Translations under genes and position numbers: made by a program
Shown here: piece by piece, positions 18,969 to 30,401 of the stretch
Position numbering within the stretch: position 1 is the stretch's first letter
How the letters are laid out: each line of letters starts with the position of its first letter
Assembly: GCA_945859605.1 (NCBI GenBank)
Contig: OX243824.1
Coordinates: forward strand, 4,963,580-5,027,579
Direction: 5' to 3'
Source: Lumbricus rubellus
Lineage: Eukaryota; Annelida; Clitellata; Crassiclitellata; Lumbricidae
Length of the DNA stretch: 64,000 bases
Notes under the pieces: generated by a model
What the model was told of the DNA's origin: nothing
The model's database searches: none
The model's input: only the letters and a program-made list of their open reading frames with translations

Positions 18969-19834
18969 AAGTAGTTTATCGGACTCTCGTTCAGTTTTGC
19001 ACGTTATGATTAAGGATCCAAACATCAAACAGTATAATAATTAGTATTTAGTATACCTTGATTGACAACCGAATAACGAATGGCTCGGCTCGTATAATTA
19101 TATATTGCTGCAAATATTAAAATAAAAGGTATGTAATTATTATTAGGAGTTTCGCAAACCATGAAGTCACGATTTGCTAACGGGCTACAGAACTGTTATA
19201 AGCGATCCATAATCTTGCAGTGTTTAATCTAGTCCCCTGATTTGAGGTTTCTGAAGGGTGGAGAGGTAGAGGATAAAACGGACGTTTTGGAAGGACGGAA
19301 ACTGCTCAGCTAGACGACACCATTTGACCGGAAATTTTCTAATGACCATTTTTGGGAAATGTTACGTATACTTAAACCTTTTCAGAGGGAATAGCCTATG
19401 GTACGTACATCATATACTATAATAATAGCATACACGTACGTGAACAACGCCTTTCAATTTTTCTGGAAGAAATCCTCATTCCTGGGGAGGGACTTTTCCT
19501 CCTAAGACGTGTAGATTAAACGCTGCACATAATCTAGATCGAAATCTACAAATTTCTAAACCGTCAATTCAAAGCCAAGCGCAGGGCACCAGCTTATCCA
19601 CGAGCACGTTGCAGACGCCTGAGTTGCGTGACAAGACAATGGAAGAATTATTGCAGTAATCGAGATTTGAAGGGGACAATGGACAACTTAGAGTAAAAAG
19701 TTGGGGACATTCTTGACGTCGAACATGGGCTGAATGCGCATGGCTGCAGAGGTCACGTTTCGTGCGACGCCAGTCTCAAGCCAGACGAAAAGGGGGACAA
19801 CGACGTCTATGGACGTCAGCCCTAAGGAGGGGGG

Positions 19835-20066
19835 CGTGGCGCATTGGATAACACACTGGCATGGCGATCGGCGGACTCGAGTTCGATTCCCGAAGCCCTC
19901 TGGGCCCTGTAGGATTGCCGGGCTTTGTAGGCTGCTTTTATCGCCATTGTAATGCAGGCCGTCTGGTCTGTTATAGTAATATAAGATTATTGTTTGTGCG
20001 AATTGTGTCAATTGCGTAACTCTACACTGTAATCGGTTGCGGTATGTTTATCAGATTATTATTTAA
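19835..20066 (+). mobile_element. tRNA-derived SINE, family B
   Basis: Head GCGTGGCGCATTGGATAAC and GGACTCGAGTTCGATTCCCG, a body with GCTTTGTAGGCTGC, and the tail CACTGTAATCGGTTGCGGTA. The uninterrupted version of 16937-17345. Confidence 0.78.
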
Positions 20067-20299
20067 TACAGAAAATTATATTGTAGATGTCATTAAGTAT
20101 AACAAACTGGTCTTTATTGGGTGTTCAGCTTAAACACCTTCAAATTTGTGTTCTGTGGAAATATAAGTTTGTAAAATTCATAAAATATTCAATAATTCAG
20201 AAAAAAAGGCTAAGCTTACTCCATAAAACGTCACTGCTTGAACTCTGGCGCCTGCCATTCATAAGGCTGGATAATTTAGGACGACGCTATTCATTAATT

Positions 20300-20420
20300 C
20301 ATTCGGACATTTATATAGCGCTCCTTCAAGTAAAAAACTACTCAGAGGCGCTCCCGACTCCAGCGCCCCCAAAAAGAACAGTTTTAAGTTTAGTAAGGAA
20401 CGATCCTGGTAGAGTCCCAG
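20300..20420 (-). mobile_element. CR1/L2-like LINE 3' end
   Basis: On the minus strand TTCTTTTTGGGGGCGCTGGA leads to GGGAGCGCCTCTGAGTAG and GAAGGAGCGCTATATAAAT, the same end as 33205-33330. Present only in copy 2 of the tandem unit. Confidence 0.62.
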
Positions 20421-20679
20421 GGTGTAGGCGCAGCTCAAAAGGAGGGCCATTTCAGACCACCGGACCAACCACAATGATTTTTGTTATCACACAATGCGGC
20501 TTGGCTGAAACAAATGCAACTTTTCTGCTACTTCTAAAGGTTGATGAATATCGGAAATCAAGTTTAAAATGATTAGGAACTCCTGACTTTGTTAAGGGCA
20601 ATAGAATTGTTGATTAGCGGCAAAAATGCCCGTTCAAAAATTTATGAATTAGGCCTAGTCAATTGGGGAATGGTATAGT

Positions 20680-20740
20680 TTAACGAATAACACTGTGACT
20701 CGAAGTGCTTGCGGTTCACGGTTCGAATCCCAATGGACCC
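20680..20740 (+). other. tRNA-like sequence (SINE remnant likely)
   Basis: GAATGGTATAGTTTAACG resembles an A box and CACGGTTCGAATCCCAATGG a B box with T arm. The acceptor stem is weak and no CCA-proximal terminator is clear, so I treat it as a tRNA-derived repeat rather than a tRNA gene. Confidence 0.35.
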
Positions 20741-20763
20741 ATGGGTTTAGCTATTTCTTCATT

Positions 20764-21027
20764 CAGGGGTTATTTTAACGTGCTGCTGGACACAAAGTGT
20801 GTAGGCCTAGTTGAGAAAAGAAATGTGTGCAGTTGAAAATAAGATTTTGTGCAGTAACTCTTAGTGTTATAGTGAACGAAGGACTAAAAAGGGTCATCAG
20901 TTTTTTGGAAGCCGGGAAAATTTCAAAATGTTTATATTTTCACGGGATTTTGACGATCAAACATTTGGTCCGGACGACTAAAAAGGTCGTTTTGTGCAGT
21001 TCTAAAAATTTCTTAGAATAACCCATG
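20764..21027. mobile_element. hAT-like MITE, 264 bp
   Basis: Begins CAGGGGTTATTTTAACGTGC and ends AATAACCCATG; flanks TCTTCATT and CCTTCATT (20756-20763, 21028-21035) match at 7 of 8. Shares TTTAACGTGC, TGTGCAGTT and the GTGCAGTTCTAA end with the MITE at 78-275. Confidence 0.7.
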
Positions 21028-21448
21028 CCTTCATTCCCTAGGTGGCAGCTAAAGTACATAGAATCATTATAGACCATGTGCCTGGCATGGCTGTAAGCCT
21101 GTAACTTTGCGATTCATGTATTATGCGACTTGCGGTCTTGTGAATTGTTTGAATTGCATATGGCTATAACTTGTTCACCTTTCGTAGCCTACTGCATTAC
21201 TACATATTGCATTCGGTTACAGTCTGTCAGCCGTGTAACAGAATAAACTAATAATTATAAAATTGCTGCAAATATCGAGTTACGTAATTCGAAATTTACT
21301 CAGAGCTTCGGATGGATTTTGATTTGACGAGTCTTTTGAAATGTTCAGGGCTTAACGACACTGTTTCATATCGAAGATGATTAGTGTCGGAGGCAGAGAA
21401 CAACCTCACACTCCACGTTTATATTGCGACCGAGCCACCCGCTGTAAA

Positions 21449-21520
21449 GATCCGACCGGGAATTGAACCCGGGCCGCCGGCGCGGCGAGCGGGCTACAAC
21501 CCACTCGACCACGCAGGATC
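21449..21520 (-). tRNA. tRNA-like unit 1 (probably SINE-derived)
   Basis: On the minus strand: GATCCTGCGTGGTCGAGTGG (A box TGGTCGAGTGG) and CCCGGGTTCAATTCCCGG (B box in a perfect T arm), ending CGGATC that pairs with the 5' GATCC. The anticodon arm is very GC-rich and I cannot assign an isotype. It is tandemly duplicated with non-tRNA flank, so a SINE head is more likely than a working gene. Confidence 0.35.
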
Positions 21521-21634
21521 TTTGAAATGTTCAGGGCTTAACGACACTGTTTCATATCGAAGATGATTAGTGTCGGAGGCAGAGAACAACCTCACACTCC
21601 ACGTTTATATTGCGACCGAGCCACCCGCTGTAAA

Positions 21635-21708
21635 GATCCCCGCCCGGGAATTGAACCCGGGCCGCCGGCGCGGCGAGCGGGCTACAACCCACTCGACCAC
21701 GCAGGATC
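21635..21708 (-). tRNA. tRNA-like unit 2 (probably SINE-derived)
   Basis: Duplicate of the unit at 21449-21520 with a slightly different 3' side (CCCGGGCGGGGATC). Same boxes, same caveat. Confidence 0.35.
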
Positions 21709-21835
21709 TTCACGCAGGATCTTTGACAATGTCTCGGTATTGTACTTGAGGAAGGAACTTAATTAAAGGTATCTAAGGACAACCCATCACTACTATGCGT
21801 TTAGCGACATCTTACGGTTGCGAGTGATATTGACC

Positions 21836-21935
21836 ATACATACATACATACATACATACATACATACATACATACATACATACATACATACATACATACA
21901 TACATACATACATACATACATACATACATACATGC
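21836..21935. repeat. (CATA)n microsatellite
   Basis: About 25 units. Confidence 0.97.
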
Positions 21936-22635
21936 ATACACTCATACGGGTGTGTAATTTTAAAGAATTGTCATAGGGTATGTCTAATTCCATTATTATT
22001 CGACAATGCGGTAGTAAGAGACTGGGCTTCAGATGGTTATTGAGTTACCGCCCTCCTCATTTATGGAAGCTTGAGACTAGCGCTACTCAGAAGCGGCAGT
22101 GGGGCGATGCTGTGTATCCAACAGTGGCTTATCAATGACTGTTTAACGACACCTTTTTCTAATATAAATTATTCTAATAAATTCAAGTAATTAGATTGAA
22201 GTGCTTAGCGACATCTTGTGGCCGCAAATACCTTTTGTAAACATCACTTCACTTACCAGGTACACGAAAGTCCACCAATTTATGAAAATTATGGCTTTGC
22301 TTTTATATAAGGTGAAAAATATTAAAATAAAAGGTGTATAACATTACTAGGACAATAGCAAAACAGTCCGATTTTCTAAAGTGCTACCGTAAAAGCGACT
22401 CCTAATCAAGTGTTTGATTTAGCCCCCTGCTTTGAGGGGTGGAGTTTCAGAATTCGGGGAGGGATGTGGGGGCAGAGGGAAACGGACGTTTTGGGTGGAA
22501 GGCAACCGCTTAGCCAGACGAAACCATTTGGGCTGAACAATTTCTGGCGACCTTTCTTATGAGGGGAAATGCTGCATATTAATATGCAATCTTTTTGTAC
22601 TTAGCCTACCATTCGTTTTGCATTGTAATTTACAC

Positions 22636-24282
22636 TTTCTTTCACCAAAGTTTAACGTCGTCGTTTGGCGTCAAAGGCCGTTGACGACAAATTTACATCT
22701 TATACAGTACAGTAACAATAAATTCATAACGTCCGAGATATAGCCTACTATATAACATTGTCATAACAATATTATTGTTCGTTGTTTAACAGCAAACTTA
22801 GCCATGATGTAATGTTATTGTTCAATGTCTTTTGTGACCATTGCTTAACAGCAAATGGTTAACTGATAATAACATCAACAATACAAGTTATGTTAAATCT
22901 TTTGCTTTGGCAAATTCATTAATATTTTGCAGTAATATTGTCACGTGCATCACGGTGCATGAAATGTCACAAACTTTTCTTGATTACTATTCTTATTACA
23001 CATTTGATTCGTAACTGATACATACAGAAAATTTTAAACATGCTAATATGAGATATGATTTTTTCCTCATAAAAGAGTAAAGACGACAAACAATATTCCA
23101 GCTCAATCATAGTACAATGGCATGACATAACAACAGCAAGACACACATTGATGATTTTGTGAACATTTTTTAGCAAGTTGATTCATATACAATGTATAAA
23201 CTTCATACACAGTCTTATAAACGACAGTAATTACACAATTTTTCCTTTGGTTATTTGGTTTATGAGCCTTTAAACAACACTTTGCATGTAACCGTTATCA
23301 AGTAAATTTTTAGTATTGAAGTCTAATTTAAAAGAAACACATGCATTTCTTAGTGTGTCAGATATATTTTCTTTTTTACAAGTTAATAATAAATGATCTA
23401 TGTTCTCTGTAACTTTACATAAATTACAAAGACCACTGACATGCTTCTTCATATGATAAAGTCTTTCATTTAGATTAACTTTTCCTAATCTTAATCTTGA
23501 AATTTGAACCTCTTTTTTCCTATTAAGGTCAGTGAACTTCAGGTTTGTGTTCACTACTGGACATATACATTTATAGTGATGACCCTTATGATCACTGTCA
23601 TAGTATCTCTGCCAACTGTCAATTACATACAATTTTATAATTGAAAACACTTCTTGCAGTTCCAGATAATTTGTTGAGTTAACAATTGGCATACTCAGTG
23701 ATTGCTTTGCTAAAGCATCCGCTCTTTCGTTACCAGATATATTTACATGACTCGGGATCCAGATCAAATGCACTTTACTTATTTTAATTTCATTAAAGGC
23801 TCTTATTGTTTCTTGCAATAAGTGTGATCGGGACTTTGTAAAGGAATTCTTAATAGCAGTAAGAACACTTAAAGAGTCCGAAAAAATAGCAAAATCTTTA
23901 AGGTCTTGCTTTTCATTTTCTGATATCCAGGAGAATACTTCTTTAATAGCAGTTAGTTCCGCAGCAAATATGCTAGAATAGTCACAAATACGAATTTGTT
24001 TATCTAAATTTAGGGCAGGGATTGTATAAGCAGCAGCGACTAAATTATCAGCTTTTGAACCATCTGTATATATGTGCGTGTAAGTAGGATATTTGTTTAT
24101 ATGTTCTAATGAAATAAGACGTAAAAGTTCAGGATTATCGTATTTCTTACTCATTTCTTTGTGAAGAGTTATATCAACATCAATGTCTTTATTTAGCCAA
24201 GGGGGATTCGTTGGAAAGGTAGGGGATTGAAAAGGGACATTAAGAGAGGAGAAAAAACTATGTGTCCTAATGTAAGTGGATT
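22636..24282 (-). mobile_element. 5'-truncated RNase H LINE (I/Nimb-like group), 1.65 kb
   Basis: Flanked by the perfect 12-bp duplication TGTAATTTACAC (22624-22635, 24283-24294). On the minus strand it carries the C-terminal coding part (23270-24280) and a 3' UTR ending TTGTCGTCAACGG-like, then GACGACGTTAAACTTTGG. Same family type as the copies at 28994, 40193, 51025, 59141 and 61524, but a distinct subfamily. Confidence 0.88.
23270..24280 (-). pseudogene. C-terminal part of a LINE polyprotein: RNase H and zinc-binding tail
   Basis: An open frame of 336 codons with no start of its own; it is the 3' end of a reverse-transcriptase ORF. NPPWL precedes an RNase H domain with the four acidic positions in TDGSKADN, FAAELTAIKE, FSDSLSVLTA and GNERADALAK, followed by a C-terminal CNLCKVTENIDHLLLTC zinc-finger-like motif. 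The frame is intact, so this subfamily was recently active. The endonuclease and RT core were lost by 5' truncation. Confidence 0.9.
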
Positions 24283-24299
24283 TGTAATTTACACGTATT

Positions 24300-24435
24300 A
24301 CTTTTTACACGTATTACTTTTAAACTATAATAGATGGGGTTATGGAGACATTAGGGTGTCGAACGATTCCATCTAGTGTCCCTTTAACTTAAACAGCCGT
24401 ACCCCACCAATCATCCACTTGGAAAACGTGGTGAA
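24300..24435. other. Short unique stretch
   Basis: Contains a doubled ACACGTATTACTTTT at the LINE border; nothing else seen. Confidence 0.4.
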
Positions 24436-24985
24436 GGGAGGTATGGACCACAGCAGGAGAAAAAACGGGAAAGTGTAGGAGGAGAAAAAGAAGGAGAAGG
24501 AGGAAGTGAGAGGTGGAGAGGATTGAGGGGAGGACGGAGGAGGTGAGTAGGAGAAGAAGGAGGAGATGGGAAAGAGGAGTAAAAGAGGGAGGAGAAAGAG
24601 GAGAAGAAGTGAGAGGTGGAGAGGAGGGGAGGACGGAGGAGGTGTGTATGAGGAGGAGGAAAAGGAGTGTAGAAGTAGGAGGTAAGAAGGAGAAGGATTG
24701 GAAGGAAAAGGAGGAGGAAGAGGAATGCAATAAAAAGAATAAGATAAGAAGAAAGAGGAAGAGGAGGAAGAAGAAGAGGAAGAAGAAGAGAAGGAAGAGG
24801 AAGAGGAGGAAGAGGAGGAAGAAGAGGAGAAGGAAGAGGAAGAGGAGGAAGAAGAAGAGGAAGAAGAAGAGAAGGAAGAGGAAGAAGAGGAGGAATAGAA
24901 GCAGGAGAAAGAAGAGGAAGAAGAAGAGGAGGAGGAGGAGGACGAGGAGGAGGACGAGGAGGATGACGAAGCTTTGACGTAGATC
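24436..24985 (+). repeat. Purine-strand tract (GGA/GAA-rich)
   Basis: About 550 bp with almost only A and G on the plus strand. It opens long frames on both strands without protein character. Mirror-symmetric stretches could adopt triplex structures. Confidence 0.93.
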
Positions 24986-25009
24986 TAAAGTGTAGCAGAA
25001 ATGAAGATG

Positions 25010-25160
25010 GAATGAATGAATATATTCTGCGCATAGATTGATGTAGCGCATTTAATACGACGACGACGACGACGAGTCAATAAAACGAGAGTCCAGCTGC
25101 GGCGATCAATTTGCATTGCAGACAACATGTCGCATGCAGACGAATGTGCTGCAAGTGATG
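25010..25160 (+). repeat. Dispersed repeat next to purine tract
   Basis: GAATGAATATATTCTGCGCA, a (GAC)n run, CAATAAAACGAGAGTCCA and GATCAATTTGCA. It recurs at 49045-49175 in the same order, there followed by a (GT)n run. Confidence 0.8.
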
Positions 25161-25174
25161 TGTGCAAGTAAACC

Positions 25175-25482
25175 TATAGAGCCATGGGTGTGTTTGTATA
25201 TATGTCTATGCATGTCTCTGTATGTGTATGTTTGTGTATGTCTTTGTATTTTTATGTATGTCAATGTGTATGTCTATGTATGTTTACGTGTGTTTGTATG
25301 CTCATTTGTATTTATGTGTATGTATGTGTATGTATTTCTATGTGTTTTTATGTATGTCAATGTACGTCTATGAATATCTATGTATTGTTTGTATGTGCAC
25401 TTGTTATAGCGCCCCCTCAAGCTCTCCCTACCCAGATGCGCTCCTGAATGCAGAGCGGACACTGCATCAGAGTTTCACATTT
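25175..25482. repeat. TGTATG-rich tract and SINE A tail fragment
   Basis: 25190-25395 is degenerate TGTATGT. At 25393-25482 the minus strand shows the SINE A 3' half (GTCCGCTCTGCATTC, GGAGCGCATCTGGGTAG, GGGGCGCTATAACAAG). Confidence 0.65.
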
Positions 25483-25689
25483 GTTCAGTTTCTATTGTTG
25501 TAATTCGTAAGCTTTTGTCTCGCACTAAAAACAAAGTTACACACTTACATGTATGTATACGTTGTGTAGTATAACAGAAATGCAATCGTTTTACGATTAC
25601 GGGGGGAGGACTTTAACGACGGCCCAGGAGTTAATATCACGGACACCTGTGGCGATTCGGAATTAACGCTGCCAGAAGCCACCTATTGA

Positions 25690-26500
25690 CGCGACCAGAA
25701 GGAGTGTGCTGGAAGAGAGGTGGTAGAGGAGAAGGTGGTGGAAGAAGAGGAGGATAAGGAGGAAGAGGAGAGGAGATATGTGAAGAGAAGAGCGAGAGGA
25801 AAGAGTTAGAGGAATATTATTGGAAGAGGAGTGGATGACTGGATGAGATGAATAATGAGGAGAATGAGAGGAGGAAGGAGAAGAGGATGAGGAGGAATTT
25901 AAAAAAGAAGAAATAATAAAATGATGTGGGGGGAAAGGAAGAAGAGAGCAAATAGAAGGCAAAAAAGGACGATGAATAAGAGGCGGGAGGGGAGATGGAC
26001 AGAGGAGAAAAAGAAAGGAGAGAAAATAAGGAGGAGGAGGAGGAAGGAAGAGGACAGGAATAAAGAACAGAAACTGGAGGAGGAATGTTGGCGTACGAGA
26101 AACATGACGAAGGAGAAAGAGGAGAAAGAAGTGGGGGGGGGGGTTGGCAAGATGTAGAAAGAGGATGAGAAGGAGGGGATGAAGAGTATTATAACAAAGA
26201 TGAATTTTTGTGGAAACGATAATTGGGAGGAGGAGGAGGAGCAGAAGGAGAACGAGGAGGAGCAGGAAAAGTAGGAAGAGGAGCAGAAGGAGAACGGGGA
26301 GGAGGAGGAGGATGAGGAGCGGGAAGAGGAGCAGGAGCAGAACGAGGAGGAGGACGACGACGACGACGAAGAGGGTGAGGACGAAGAGGGGGAGGATGAA
26401 CAAAAAAGACGAGGTGAAGGAGACGACGACGAAGGAGGGGGAGGAGGAAGACCATGAGGGGCAGGAGGATGCGGAGGCGGAGGAGTTGGAACGATCAGCC
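25690..26500 (+). repeat. Purine-strand tract
   Basis: About 800 bp of GGA/GAA/GAC-rich sequence, including a G9 run near 26134 and (GAC)n at 26350-26370. Open frames on either strand are compositional. Confidence 0.92.
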
Positions 26501-26596
26501 TTGTAAATGTATTCATGCGCTGTCGAACGAAGTGCCGCTGTTCTGACGTGATGCGTAGATCTCCGCGCGATAAATAAGACCCACAGAGGATGTGTA

Positions 26597-26612
26597 TATA
26601 TATAGATATATA

Positions 26613-26652
<40 letters not shown>

Positions 26653-27130
26653 GACTTCTAGATGAACTGAATAACTTGTTGCAGCAGCTTTTATATAGCG
26701 CTCTATTTCAGTCGGACTTAAATTATGTTATTATGTGACCGGAACGCAATTATTATGCTAAACAAACAACCATGCAATAGACGTAAGCTTATTTAAAAGA
26801 AGTCACCTTTCAAATGTTTTCTGACTCCTTAAGGCTGTCACGAACCTTGACGTCGCCCTCCTCCTTTCTCGGTCTTTTTACTGGCACTATAATGGGGAGA
26901 GATCTTAGAGGGGAATTGAGTGCTCCATTAGTTAGCTTATCCATTTATTCACATGTCCACTCTGCTATTCATTTCATCGTTCTTTCGATCATTCATTAAT
27001 TAATTCATTAATTCATTCATTCATTCATTCTTTCTTTCTTTCGTTCGTTCGTTCATTCATTCGTTCGTTCGTTCATTCTTCTTTTCTTTCATTCGTTCGT
27101 TCGTTCATTCTTCTTTTCTTTCATTCAAAC
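26597..27130. repeat. (TA)n, CR1 tail stub and (TTCA/TTCG)n
   Basis: (TA)n at 26597-26648, a LINE tail stub near 26690, and TTCA/TTCG/TTCT tetranucleotide arrays at 27000-27128. No gene seen in between. Confidence 0.8.
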
Positions 27131-27314
27131 ATTCATTCAGTCATTTATTTCTTCTTAATATAGAGCCCTAATGTAGCGCACCATAAAGACATAGATTTCA
27201 TATCGTCCCTGGTTAAAAGCTACACACACAATTTTCGTTCCAAATTCCAGAACAAATCAACACGACCGTCTTACATTAGCGCAAAATATTTCATCTGATA
27301 TAGCGCCTTCTCAA

Positions 27315-28110
27315 TGCTAAATGGGTCAGAGGTGCGTGTCACAGTGAGTGGGTGCGTTCGTCCGATGCTCGGTGTACGCACGGAGCACCAGACTCTGACA
27401 GGTTGGCGAGCCATGGCGCAGACGACGAATGAAGAAGAGCTGATGAAATATTCATATTACGTAGACTTAATTGATGACATCGACGATGAAAGCAGAACAC
27501 GTCAGACGAATAGGAGGAAGAGGAATGGGGGGGGGGAGCGGAGGAGAAGGAAAAGGAGAAGGAAAAGTGGGTGAGGATGACGAGGAAGAGGACAAGGAGA
27601 AGGAAGAGGAGGAAGAAGAAGAGGAGGATGAGGAGGCGAAAGATGAATTGTGGAGAAGGAGGAATAGGATGTGAAGGAATGGTAGGAACAGGATGATGTG
27701 CTGGAGGAGGAGTGATAGTAAGAAGAAGAGAAGAGGAGGAGGAGGAAGAGTTTATGAAAGGAGATAGAGAGGTGGTGGATTAGGAGGAGAGGATGAGGAG
27801 GAGGAGGACGAAGTGGAGGAGAAGACGTACAACTGACCGACCGATTGATCGAGGAGAACGAAAAGAGGGAGACACCGTTCATATGTTGGATGATTATGCT
27901 GAATAGGTTCCAGAGTGTAGATAATAATAATTTTCGTTTATTCTTCCATCGGTGTACGCCAGCGTGTTGACATACAGCAACCTGTTACAGTAAACAATTC
28001 ACAAGAACGTAGATCACAGAACAGGCCTACACAAAATCTTAACTAAACCAACTTAACAGACAGCCTGCTATAATCGGCGCTAATAGCAGCCTACAAAGCA
28101 TGTCCGCCCG
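27315..28110 (+). repeat. Leading part of macro-unit 1: conserved block, purine tract, SINE B body
   Basis: AATGCTAAATGGGTCAGAGG and GTCCGATGCTCGGTGTACGC (27315-27400), ATTCATATT/GTAGACTTAA, a purine tract at 27500-27860, ACACCGTTCATATGTTGG and a headless SINE B (27938-28110). The same order recurs at 56695-58257. Confidence 0.8.
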
Positions 28111-28993
28111 TTAACATAATTGCAACGCCTATTAGAACACCTTTAGATGGCTGATTTTGAAGATTATTTATTTGTCTTTATCTTCGGCTATGTCACTGGA
28201 AATTTCTAAAGAGATTATACTAGAGTCTAGACGATAACAAAAGGCCAACAAACGATGGAAACTGTTCAAATTAATTTCTGTGGACGTTAAAGACAATTTT
28301 GGCGTCACTATGATAATAAGATGTCGCTGAAATCTGACTCAACACACAGTATACACCAATGACAGTTGGATAGTGTTAAATGTCAATGTTTAATCATCGT
28401 TGAACTCTGAATTGATAGCCTGCCATTAACATTTTCAGAGTCACTTAATTGGACACCTTTACATCGCTTGATCTGACGCAATATATTTTTATCATGCGAA
28501 GTTTAACTGTCAAACTGCTATTATACATATCCAGTGAAACGCATCTGAAGTAGCGCCTTAGTCCTAAGCCAGTAGAAACAAGAATGTCGACGCTAAGCAT
28601 ACTTTCCATAGCATGGTGTCGTTACACAGCAAGTATAAAACCCAGATCTTTGACGACTTGAATCTGCAGTAAGCCTATACACACACATATACGATTTTTA
28701 AGTCAACTGCCTTTGTTTCCGTGAGATGTCACTAAACGCTGGAAATTACTACAAATTGCATTGTGGTTAACTGATATATCATGTCGCATGAACGATTAGA
28801 ATTAACCATAAGTTATTATACACTTCGGTAAGTTTCGTTAGGTGGTGTATTGGCACCTTTAAGTAAAGGCAGAAGCGTATAGTCACCAAGTCAACTCTAA
28901 GTAAAAAAAACCAACTTATAAAATTACCACACACCTGTTTTACGTAGAAAGTTTCTTTATAAGTTAAAGCAGACAAGCATGAATGTAATTGCT

Positions 28994-30401
28994 AATATAT
29001 TATGATATATGATGATTGTATACAATATATATGATATATATGATATATATGATATATATGATGATTGTATACTATATATGATGATTGTATACATGTTTTT
29101 ACTGATGGGTCTAAAGCTGATGACATAGTTGCTGCTGCATTCACAGTGCCAAGTTTAAATGTGGATAAGAAATTTAGATTGTGTAATGATTCAAGTGTAT
29201 ATGCAGCCGAGTTGACGGCCATAATTGAGGCTATTGAATGGATGTCGAATAGCGAATGTTTTTCTAATTCCAAGTTTGCAATATTTTCTGATTCATTGAG
29301 TGTTCTTACATCAATTAAGAAGTGTTATAGTGAATCTTGACCTACTTTGTTAAATGATTTACTATTTCGCATTAACAAACTAAATTCTGATCAAATAAGA
29401 TTTATTTGGATACCAAGTCACGTTGACTTGAGCGGTAATGACAGAGCAGATTCATTGGCTAAAGAAGCCCTAAGTATTGACATTAATTCTACTAATGTTC
29501 TTGAATTTGAAGAAGTTTTTAGTTTAATTAAACGATACATATTAGACAGATGGCCGTCAGAATATGATAGTGATAAGAAAGGTCATTTTTATAAATCTAT
29601 CTGTCCAACTGTTAGTACTGATATAAAATATTTCGAACCTTATAGGCATAAGGAAGTCCAGATTTCTAGATTGCGTCTAGGAACGGCAAACACAAATCAA
29701 AGATTATTCATTATAAAAAGACATTCCAGCGGTTTGTGTGATGCTTGTCACGTCAAAGAGACAATTCATCACATTTTCATTGAATGTAAAAAAGAAAATA
29801 TTTCGAATTCATTAAGAAATACATGTCAAATATATAAAAATGAAATTTCTGTTAAAACTTTATTGACTGTCAATTTATATCAAAATCAAGTGTATCGGTT
29901 GATTAAACTTATAACTAAAGGTCGGATTTTGTGAATAAATCGTTTGCATCCTTGTTATAGATGGCATTTGTATCTTGATCAGATTTATAATATTTGATTG
30001 ATGTTTTAAAATTTAATGGTGCATGTTTCTTTTGTACAAGAAACATTACATTATTATTATGATTATTGATGCACTTACATATTGAACTTTTGTAACAGGA
30101 ACTGTTTACTGGAGTCACTAACGTAATTAGTTATATGAGACAATCAATGTACAATTTTAATATCTAATGTATGGATTTAAGATCTTTTTTCATAATGTGT
30201 AAACCTGAACGAGTGTCCGATGAACTACTTTATGTTGTCTACAAATTGAATGTAATTGAGATTGTACAGCTCCGTGCACCTCTTTGGTGTAGTTTGGAGG
30301 CTACATAAGTTTTTGTTTACTGCTCTGTTCACTTATATTGTATTGTCGTCAACGGCCTTTGCTGCCATAGGATGACGTTAAACTGTGGAATAATAATAAT
30401 A
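28994..30401 (+). mobile_element. 5'-truncated RNase H LINE, copy in macro-unit 1
   Basis: Flanked by the 13-bp duplication GAATGTAATTGCT (28981-28993, 30402-30414). The unfilled site is visible in macro-unit 2 near 35823 (AATATAATTGCTCCAAG). The 5' junction holds three copies of ATGATGATTGTATAC separated by GATATATAT repeats. The 3' end is GTCGTCAACGGCCTTTGCTG followed by GATGACGTTAAACTGTGG and (AAT)n. Confidence 0.9.
29065..29934 (+). pseudogene. LINE RNase H C-terminal ORF with one internal stop
   Basis: A single frame reads FTDGSKADDIVAAAFTVPSL, YAAELTAIIEAIEW, FAIFSDSLSVLTSIKK, then TGA (29338-29340), FIWIPSHVDLSGNDRADSLA and CDACHVKETIHHIFIEC. All four RNase H acidic residues are present, but the TGA separates the third from the fourth. 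About 60% similar by eye to 23270-24280. Confidence 0.9.

Larger units (their letters stand above)
16410..19100 (+). repeat. Non-coding tandem unit, copy 1
   Basis: Shares with 19.1-22.3 kb the blocks GCACCAGCTTAATCACGAGC (16650), ATGCGCATGGCTGCAGAGGT (16815), GACGTCTATGGACGTCAG, SINE B, AACAAACTGGTTTTTAT (17370), AAAACGTCACTGCATGAAC and the GGTTGAATACCGAAAAC end. Carries private insertions: a SINE A, a LINE stub and the large (CATA)n. Confidence 0.75.
21335..21720. repeat. 186-bp tandem duplication containing a tRNA-like unit
   Basis: Two nearly identical units start at 21335 and 21521 (TTTGAAATGTTCAGGGCTTA) and each ends in a tRNA-like segment. Both also contain GAAGATGATTAGTGTCGG. Confidence 0.9.
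19100..22300 (+). repeat. Non-coding tandem unit, copy 2
   Basis: Paralogous to copy 1 in the same order, including ATATTAAAATAAAAGGTATG (19120), AAACGGACGTTTTGG (19277), CGACGTCTATGGACGTCAGC (19800) and CATAAAACGTCACTGCTTGA (20222). The start motif recurs at 22310 with AAACGGACGTTTTGG at 22480, so a third, truncated copy follows to about 22600. Private insertions differ from copy 1. Confidence 0.75.

Noticed and set aside
17605..19028. Open frames of up to 454 codons on both strands
   Set aside because: They are translations of (CATA)n (YIHT or YVCM repeats); every frame of a stop-free tetranucleotide is open.
24389..25051. Long frames in the purine tracts (220, 207 and 154 codons) and similar ones at 25.7-26.5, 27.5 and 57.8 kb
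   Set aside because: Leu/Phe/Pro/Ser-rich on one strand and Arg/Lys/Glu-rich on the other; composition only, with no domain or splice context.
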